Positions 34,331-42,500 of a stretch of 45,339 nt of DNA are shown here, one piece after another. This DNA is from Gnetum montanum. Its lineage: Eukaryota > Streptophyta > Gnetopsida > Gnetales > Gnetaceae. Made by a program: the position numbers and the translations under genes. Position 1 is the first letter of the stretch. Each line of letters opens with the position of its first letter. The DNA is taken from NCBI GenBank assembly GCA_015680685.1, contig MNCI01026473.1, forward strand, positions 139,345 through 184,683. The letters are read 5' to 3'. The notes below the pieces were generated by a model, which saw nothing but the letters and a program-made list of their open reading frames with translations, searched no databases and was not told where the DNA came from.

Positions 34331-37300
34331 TATGAATGAACTACTTTCTTGATCAGTTATCTTCCTATCGTGTGGCTGCTACATATAGGCATCTTTGTAT
34401 GTTAATCACTTGTGCACACTGATTGCATGCAGGCAATGCTAAACTTTGCACAAACCATGACCTTTGCATGCAATTACACCTTGTGTCACTGTATGCGATG
34501 CATGGAACTTTCTTCTTCTCAATCTTTTCGAATGTATTTTCCTTTGATATTTCTAGGGAAAGATCATGGATTCCTCGGCATGCATCGATGGTGCTTAGCC
34601 ATGCTCTTCCCATTATGATTGGGAAGTCCCCCTTACCATTGTTTACCTGAATCACTAGAAAGTCAGCTGGGTACGACCACAGACAAATAGTGGTAACAAT
34701 ATATTCCACTAGTCCCAATGGGATAGTGATGGACTAGTTGGCCAACTCTAGATGGATGTTGCTCTTTTTCAATGGAGGCATGTTCCAAGCCTTGTACATT
34801 TCTTGAGAAATCAAGTTGACACCGAAACTTGAATCCAAAAGAGCCTTGCACGACGCATTTCCAGTGATTTGTAAGTATATCAGAGGACTCCTAGGATTAG
34901 AGAATTTCCTAAGAAGGTGACTAGCTTTGATCCAATCAGTGACGACATGTGTTAGCATGACTGTATGCGTTGAGTGCAATGATTGGGTTGAAGGGGGCTC
35001 CAAAGTTTTGATTGATACTAAGGCGTCTAAGGAATCAGCTGCTGGTGATTGCAAGGGATTGGTTGGACTGTTGGTTCTAAAGAAATGTCTTTTCTTCATG
35101 TGGTTGTTGGAACCAATAGTAGGTTGAGAGTTAATAGCCCTTGTGCCATTATGTTACTACAGTTGGGTAGGGATTTCACCTTGCATCGTGAGAGTAGGTG
35201 GTAGTGGAGCTATTGGTGGAAGAGATGTGGTTGGATGAGAAGGATGATATGCTTGTGGAATATTACCCCTAGAAGAGGGAGTCCCATAATACTCATGGGC
35301 TTGGTAGTGAGTTTGAGGAGTGACGTGACCAGTAGAGTCATGTAGGGAGATTGGCTGCTACATGTAATATCCATATGGGTCAGGTTGTCGGTAAGGATAC
35401 TATTGCCTTGGTGGTGGCATTCCCCATGATTGTGGGTGCTACCACTGTTGATATTACCCAATTAGTTGTGGTGGAGTTCCATTGGGATAATATGTCAAGG
35501 GTTGGTGGAACTGCCTTGGGTTACCTTGAGGATAAGGTAACCTTTGGGGTGTTTTCCTTTTGTTTAATCATGGGTTCAATGCATACATCCCAGACTCCTG
35601 CAGATGTGAGATTACAGGGAAACATCCCTTAGGATGGTGATATTAACATATCTCATGTCCACTATCATTGTCTGTTGCCGAATCCACAACCTCTTTAATG
35701 ATGGCAACTTTTCCCTTACCCTTGCTACGTGCATGTTCAGCCTCTTTTTTCTTTCTCACTACCTTGCCCTCTAGACTCCTCTACTATTTTAAGAACAGTT
35801 TGAAATCTATTTTCTAGGGAATCCCACATTTGGTCTACCTTTGCCAAAACTTCTGATGTCATCTTTTGGATAAGAAAATTTTTCTTATTCACCATCTCTT
35901 CGAGTGGTGACTCTTCTTCATCCTCACAAAATCTTACTCCCCTCTTCTAAAAGGAAGGATCTCGGTTATACTCTTTTGCACTTTCTCTCTTTCTTAGCTC
36001 ACCTTCTTCCTTAGCAACTTGCTCCAATCGTCTTTGAATTTGATGGGACCTAAGCTTGGATAGTCTCCCTTGGGCAGAAGTCCCAAGGGTTCTTCTCGTT
36101 TCATGCCTAAGCCCATCCACAAGATGGCGCAATTGATCCCTTTGCGAATAACCATGGCCAGGACAACGATGTAATAGTACATAATATCGGCCCATGGTAG
36201 CATCCAAGGGTTCATGTCCTCCTTGTTTCTAGCCTTGGATTTGCCTTCGCAAGTTAGACACTCGGGAGTACGTTTAGTACTTGTCATTAAATAGTTTTAA
36301 CATAGTACTCCACCTACAAATGGATTCTAATTCTAAAGACCGGTACTAACTTTCCACTTCTTTAAGTAGTGTCTATGGAAACAACTTAAGTTTTTGGCAT
36401 TTTTTCCCTATGTTTTGTAAGGCGCATGCATCATGGAATGCTTGTAAGTGATTTTGAGGATCAATGTCATATCCCCCTTCAAATCGTGGGATATTGTTCA
36501 TATCTAATCTCTTGATCCTACTATCTTTTTGGTGCCTTGTTGGAATTATAACAGCCTCGTTATGTCTAACATACTTCAAGTAGTGAGTAGGGTTTCATCA
36601 TGATCATCTCGTCCATGGAATTTATGATGCCTACATTGTTCCCTACTCTCCCTTCTTCTATGTCATGACTCTCTAGAGTGCCCTCGTCCTCTTTCCTAGT
36701 TGTTTCGTCTATGAATTTCACTTTGCCTACCTTTATTCCCATGGTCTTTTTCTTTATGACCACATCCAGATATTGAAGAAGAGGGTGAAGGAGATGATGA
36801 AGGTAAAGAAGAAGAAGAACTATCACCATGACGGTGTCTACTACCTTCTCTTCTGTGATCTCGGCCTTGATCGCGATTGTGAGCAGAATGTCCACCTTTA
36901 TCATGAGTTTGTGTCCCTTTTTTGGATCCTTTGTGCCCATGGATGTCAGGACCTAGGTTATGAATAGTGGAATGAAGATCCTGATACACAACCCCTTGGC
37001 CAAAGTCAAGGGGAGGAACATCGTTGTGTGGCTGACTACCTGAGGTAGGTTCACCATCCTCATTTTTGCTTAAGACATGTGGGGCATCCTGGGACCACTT
37101 ACCCTTCAAAAACTTATGATGTCTCTCCTGTTGCAAGTCCCTTTGATGTTGTGCCTCTATGGGATGGTATTCTCTCGAGTCATGATCTTGCACAATGTAT
37201 TATGCATGTAAGTGCGACATGCCAATTCATGTGAGAGCACGAAGAAGCATGCTTGAGACTGAACGATCAGGAGGTAATACTATGTTACCTTCTAAGTCTC

Positions 37301-37506
37301 GCCAATGCAGTTGTTCATCTTGATGGAGGATAAAGGTGAAGTCTAGTATATACTCATTAGAATGAATATATACCACTTGAACTTGTTGAGGGACTGGCAG
37401 ATCAACATCACGTGTATTTATGCCACCAATTGTTTCCTATTTTAGACCTAGGTGGTGAGGCACTTTTGTAAAAAGAAGGAGACATATTTGTCTATTCAGT
37501 GTGTAA
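34331..37506 (-). pseudogene. gag: Element C gag-protease pseudogene
   Basis: Protease near 34900-34400 (DFPIIMGRAWLST; the DSG region reads LLDSSFGVNLIS, so the second Gly-Ser is altered). The linker, rich in Pro/Tyr/Gln, is at 35560-34980, the Glu/Lys-rich part at 35990-35700, and the gag core at 36579-35990 (IPRFEGGYDIDP, DGLRHETRRTLGTSAQGRLS). The charged N-terminal part is at 37193-36600, with the start region near 37506 inferred from alignment with A and D. Numerous stops and frame changes. Confidence 0.83.
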
Positions 37507-37602
37507 TGTACTCTTGTTTATTATTTCCTTAATCAACCCTAAAGGTTCATTCCAATTATGTGAATGATTTCCTATGTTCTAGTTAGCGCACAAACAACTA
37601 AG

Positions 37603-37620
37603 TCCCTGGCAACGACACCA
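37603..37620 (-). other. Primer-binding site of C (tRNA-Asp type, mutated)
   Basis: The minus strand reads TGGTGTCGTTGCCAGGGA, three transitions from the tRNA-Asp complement, one base inside the 5' LTR. Confidence 0.9.
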
Positions 37621-37621
37621 A

Positions 37622-38372
37622 TGATGAGCGACGAGGTACCCCTACGCTCAAGCATATGAATACAAGCGTTTCACGCACGATCTGGTTGAATTCCAAGGAC
37701 TAAGTGCCTATGCGCCTTTGTGGAACAATGATGGGTTGGTTGATCGTTGTCTTCCCAAACTTACTTGAATGTCACGATTGTATGGTTAAGTAAGTTTGAG
37801 GCATATGATTTTTATAGCTTTTATGTTTTTATGTCTTGCTACTAATAAGGGAGGAGAGAGAGAGATAACTAAGTGACTAATTTAACTTAACTATTGATTA
37901 ACTAGGCTTTAAACTAATCCTAACACTAGTATCTATTCTCACTTGTCGTACACATCCTGAACCAGCGCAACACTACTGGGAATACCAAACGCTAATCGTT
38001 ACTAGGTTACCAAGTGTTACACGCATGCTCAAAGTGATGGTATTATGTGTGCTAATAACAAAAATGTAAAGTGCATAAAATAAAATAAAATAAATGTAGA
38101 AGAAAATAAAATGAAGGAAATGAGTAAGAAAACAAATCTCAAATGCTGCAAGGATGAATCCAAGAGCTCATCTTTATTGCCATACACAAGGTGTGCTCAC
38201 GTACATAATGCTCGAATAAAGATTCATCCATACTTAGACCTCCTGCTACGAGCACTTGGAAAATACTCTAACTACAAAAGTTTCACTACTTGACTTCTAA
38301 AAGACTTCCCTTGAAAGACTTCCTTCCAAGACTTCCTCCCTAAATTGTGTGCTTGGGCACTGTATTTATAGG
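37622..38372 (-). repeat. 5' LTR of element C, truncated by D
   Basis: Starts with tgatgagcgacgag next to the PBS and aligns without net length change with 29700-30450. It stops at tatttatagg, where D begins. The TATA box (38363-38370, minus) lies two bases from the insertion, so the U3 enhancer part is separated from the promoter by the whole of D. Confidence 0.92.
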
Positions 38373-38399
38373 TGATGAGACGCGATTTACACTAGGCCG

Positions 38400-38421
38400 C
38401 GATATCGCGTACGTGATATCG
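38400..38421. promoter_or_regulatory. Near-palindrome in U3 of D
   Basis: Eleven bases pair with eleven, with a single mismatched pair (half sites cgatatcgcgt and acgtgatatcg). It lies 17 bp upstream of the TATA box. Same place and core as the perfect palindrome of A at 7380-7399. Confidence 0.6.
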
Positions 38422-38438
38422 TGTCCCGCCGCCATATC

Positions 38439-38446
38439 TATAAATA
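38439..38446 (+). promoter_or_regulatory. LTR promoter TATA box of D
   Basis: tataaata followed by agaggcag. Transcription would start about 25-30 nt downstream, near 38470. Confidence 0.75.
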
Positions 38447-38612
38447 AGAGGCAGCACTCCCTTCATTTCCCAATCCTGGCTAGTGTAGCGAAGCTCTGGC
38501 AGATTGATCACTCCAGAGTTAGAATTTTTCCCCATGTGCCCGCAGTAGGAGTCCTAGAGTGAACGGCTCTTTATTCGAGCAGCTTGTAACCTGAACCCAA
38601 GTTGTGTACGGC

Positions 38613-38618
38613 AATAAA
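38613..38618 (+). terminator. LTR poly(A) signal of D
   Basis: aataaa in acggcaataaaga. The same context (reverse-complemented tctttattgcc) is conserved in the LTRs of B and C, about 150 nt after the predicted start, so R would be short. Confidence 0.5.
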
Positions 38619-38694
38619 GACGAACTTGTTTGGATAAACCTTGCAGCACGTGGTTTCATTTATTGCTTTATTTCCTGCTTTCCTAGTGCGTTCA

Positions 38695-39020
38695 AGTACG
38701 ACTTGATTACGAGCGTCTACGGACGTGTACGGCTAGTCAAGGAATCGGCTGCTTGACGCAATGCATGAGTACGACTCAATTACGAGCATTGGATGCTTGG
38801 TAACCCAGTAGCGTATTCCAGGATTCTGCGCTTGGTAACTCCCGGGTCTAATGTGTACGGCTAGTTGAGGAATCGGCTGCTCATTGCTAGGCTAGATCGT
38901 GTGATAAGTACGACTTAGTTACGAGCACCCACGGGTGTGTACGGCTGGCTAAGGAATCGGCTGCTTATCACACGTAGGCTAAATAGGTGCCTCAGTACGA
39001 CCACTTCGAGCACTTGCGTT
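38695..39020 (+). repeat. Repeated modules in the U5 side of D LTR
   Basis: The paired blocks agtacgact(n)ttacgagc and gtgtacggct(n)ggaatcggctgct occur three times: 38695-38755, 38768-38884 (with extra sequence between the blocks) and 38907-38970. A fourth, partial copy of the first block (agtacgaccacttcgagc) starts at 38994. LTRs of A, B and C have just the single, last-type copy (reverse complement gttcgagatggtcgtact in B). Confidence 0.75.
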
Positions 39021-39392
39021 ACGTGTGGCGATCCCAGTAACGATTAGCGTTTGGTAAGCTGCAGTTGCATAGTTCAGGGTGTGTCCGGTAAGTGGGAACG
39101 GATGCTGACGCTAGTTAATTTAGACTTAGACCTTAGTTAGAGTTAGCTTAGTTTCTCAACCCTTTCTCCTGGTAGCATAGAAGATAAGCCGAAAATACCA
39201 AAAAAATCACATACCTCAGACTTGCTTAACCATACACCGTGACACATACAAGCAAGCCTGGGAAGACAACGAACGATTAACCCCAAGTGTTTCTTGTGGC
39301 GTTAAGGCATTTAGTCTGCGGAGTTCGACCGGATCGCGCGTGCACGCTCGTATTCGTATGGTGGAGTGTAGGGGTACCTCGCCACTCATCAT

Positions 39393-39410
39393 TGGCGCCG
39401 TTGCCGGGGA
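39393..39410 (+). other. Primer-binding site of D (tRNA-Asp, perfect)
   Basis: tggcgccgttgccgggga, 18 of 18 bases complementary to the 3' end of plant tRNA-Asp, one base after the LTR. Primes minus-strand DNA synthesis. Confidence 0.95.
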
Positions 39411-39537
39411 CTAAGTGTTTTTTCGCCAATTTAACATAAGGGATATCACTCACATCGTTGTGAGCTTAAAACGAACCTTAGGGTTAATCAGTTAATTAAG
39501 AACATAAATAACGGTGAAAATTAGCACACCATTAGAA
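39411..39537 (+). other. Leader of D between PBS and gag
   Basis: A 127-bp untranslated leader where a packaging signal would be expected. No specific structure is recognised. Confidence 0.5.
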
Positions 39538-42500
39538 ATGGCTTCTTCTCATGAAATCAACTCACCTAAGGACAATACAGGAGAAAGTCAGGATCATACG
39601 CATAACCGAAATCAACCATGTCCTCAACAATCTAAGGTCACATATACTCATCCCGATGAGTATGTGCCAGATTTTACCTTTGTTTTCCATCAAGATGAGC
39701 AACTGCGGTGGAGAGACATGCAAGGTAACATCGTGTTACCCCCAGATCGATCCGCTCCCAACATGCTTTCCCGTGCTTTGGTACAGTATGGCATGCATGA
39801 GCTGCTTGCTGAATACGTTTTGGATGATTATGACACAAGGGATTATCATCCCACAAATGCCCAACGTATTCGGGATGCAAGGCAGGAGAGCCAACATTCA
39901 CTATTGAAGGGCAAGGTTCCCCACGTCATTAGTGAAATAGGAGAAGAGGAACCCCTCACGATGGGTTTCTTAGAAAATGATGTTCCTCCTCCTCACTCTA
40001 GTGAAGAGGTTAGGCATCAGGGCCTTAGATCAACGATACATATTCCAGGCTCTGATCCCCGTGAGCACCAGCTGTTCACGGCAGGAACAATCACTCGCAC
40101 TAATGACGGACTCGTTGATCGTCACAACGATCGGGGCCGAAGCAGCCGAAGAGAAGGCAAGAAACATCACCATGGTGATGGATCCCCTTCTTCTTCCCCT
40201 TCATCACATCATTCACCCTCTCCTTCCACATCTGGGCGCAGCCACCATGAGCATAACGCGGAAAGTAAAGGTAGAAGAGATGAAATGCCTCGACAAGAAG
40301 GTCGAGAGGAGTTAGGACAAGGGCAAGGACGTAGGGAGAATAGGGAACCACAACGTAGACATCACAGACGTCATGAAAGAGATGATCATGACGAACCCCT
40401 ATTCGCAACCCGAAGTATGCTTGACATTAGAGAGGCAGTTAGGATTCCCACAAGGCATTTGAAAGACAGTAGGATCAAGCGTTTGGATATAAATAATATC
40501 CCACGTTTTGAAGGGGGATACAACGCTGATCCTCAACATCATTTACAGGCATTCCACGATGCCTGTGCCTTGCAGAACATAGACAATGAGTGGCAGAAAC
40601 TCAAGTTGTTCCCAAGGACACTCATTAAAGAAGCAGAAAGCTGGTACCGGTCCTTAGAACCGGAAACCATCAGGAGGTGGAGTACGATGCTTGAATTGTT
40701 CAACAACAAATATCAAACGTACTCCAGAGTGTCCAACTTGCGTAAGCAGATCCAAGGCTGGAAACAAGGAGCTTATGAATCCTTGGATGCTGCCATGGCC
40801 CGTTACTACACACTGCTACATCGTTGCCCGGGCCATGGGTACGCTAAACGGGATCAACTTCGCCACCTCGTGGATGGGCTACGAAATGAAACGAGAAGAA
40901 CTCTTGGGACTTACGCCCAAGGGAGACTCTCCCAATTAAGAGCCCATGAAGTTGAAGTTTTGTTGGAACAAGTAGCGCAAGAAGAGGGTGAGCTACGTAA
41001 AAGAGAAAGTGCGGAGGAATACAACCGCGATCCCTCCCTTCGCAAGAAGGGAGTGAAATTCTGTGATGAGGAGGATGAGTCACCACTCGAAGAGTTGGTG
41101 AACAGGAAAACCGTGCCGATCCAAAAGTTAACAACGGAGGTATCGGCTAAGGTAGACCAAATGTGGGATTCCTTAGACTCACGAATAGAAACAGTTTTGA
41201 AAATTGTAGAGGAGTCTAAGGATGAGCAAAGTAGTGATAAAGGCAAAAACATGCGGAGAAACTTTAACCCTGCACATAACAAGGGTAAGGGAAAAATCTC
41301 TAACTCCGATGAGGCTGAAAATTCTGATTCAGACAATGATGGTGGATGTGAGGTCTGCTACTATGACCATCCTAAGGGATGTTGTCCAATTATCTCACAT
41401 CTGCAGGAGTCTGGGGTGTATGCATTAAATCCAAGACTTAATCAACGGCAAACACCCAGAAGGTTACCTTATCCACAAGGTAACCCAAGGCAGTTCCACC
41501 AACCCTTGACGTATTATCCAAGTGGAACGCCTCCGCAGCCCATTGGACAACATCAGCAGTGGCAATACCCACAGTCATGGGGGATGCCACCGCCAGCACA
41601 TCAGTACCCTTACCAGCAGCCTGATCCTCATGGTTATTATGTGCAGCAGCCGGTTTGTCCAAGTAACTTTACGAGTTACATGAGCCCTCCAGGTTACTAC
41701 CATGTTCAGGAATGTTTTCGGATTCCCCCTCCTTCAAGAAATGTTCCGTACCCGCAACATCCTCCACGTACATCCGCACCTCTTGCACCTAAGGCTGCAC
41801 CACCAGCTGCTCCAACAAAACCCAGGGTAACCCCTACTCAGCTGCAACAACCCAACATTGCGAGGGCACCTAAACCTTCAGCCCCGATTGGTTCTAACAA
41901 GTGTCCACCCAAAAGATCTTTCCTTAGGACCAACAATCCAACTACGCCGTTGCCCTCACAAGCAGTTGAGCCTCCTAATGCTTCTACACCTAACGCGGGT
42001 TCGCGAAATCTTCCAGCCGCAAAATCACGTCCGATGCACACGGTTATGCTAACACATACGGTAACTGACTGGATCAAAGTTGGTCACCTTCCCAAGAAAT
42101 TATCAGATCCAGGAGTCCCCCTAGTTTACCTTCAAGTCGCCGGGAATGAACCACATAAGGCTCTCCTTGATTCAGGTTCCGGGGTTAACTTAATCTCACA
42201 ACAATTATATAAGACCTGGAACCTACCTCCACTTAAGAAGAGCAATGTCCGCCTTGAGCTGGCTGACCAGTCCATCACCGTCCCTCTGGGGCAGGTTGAA
42301 GACATTGTTACAACTGTAGGTGGATGGTCATACCCAGCTGACTTCCTGGTGATTGAAATCAATAATGACAAAGGGGATTTCCCAATTATCATGGGAAGGG
42401 CATGGTTAAACACAATCGATGCTCGCTTAGGAATTCGTAATCTTTCCCTAGAAATATCAAAGACAAATACATATGGGAAAACTGAGAGGAAGAGAGTTCC

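Larger units (their letters stand above)
29700..38372 (-). mobile_element. Element C: Ty3/gypsy retrotransposon, minus strand, interrupted by D
   Basis: 3' LTR (29700-30554), polypurine tract, post-pol noncoding part, degenerate pol and gag (32524-37506), PBS (37620-37603) and 5' LTR (from 37622). D inserted after 38372, so the last 104 bp or so of the 5' LTR are outside the window. It is closest to A in the post-pol region. A large in-frame deletion fuses RT to integrase, and the third gene seen in B is absent. Many stops and frameshifts. Confidence 0.92.
38373..39391 (+). repeat. 5' LTR of element D
   Basis: From tgatgag (38373) to ctcatca (39391), a perfect 7-bp terminal inverted repeat, 1,019 bp. 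Contains a near-palindrome (38400-38421), TATA box (38439-38446), poly(A) signal aataaa (38613-38618) and a long U5-side part with repeated modules (38695-39020). The last ~40 bp (ggggtacctcgccactcatca region) are shared with all the other LTRs. Confidence 0.95.

Noticed and set aside
38695-39020. CRISPR-like or satellite array in D LTR
   Set aside because: Three to four imperfect modules with unequal spacing inside a plant LTR, without the uniform repeat-spacer pattern. Treated as LTR modules.
39393-39410. tRNA gene at the PBS
   Set aside because: Only the 18-base complement of the tRNA-Asp 3' end is present; no tRNA body or cloverleaf surrounds it.
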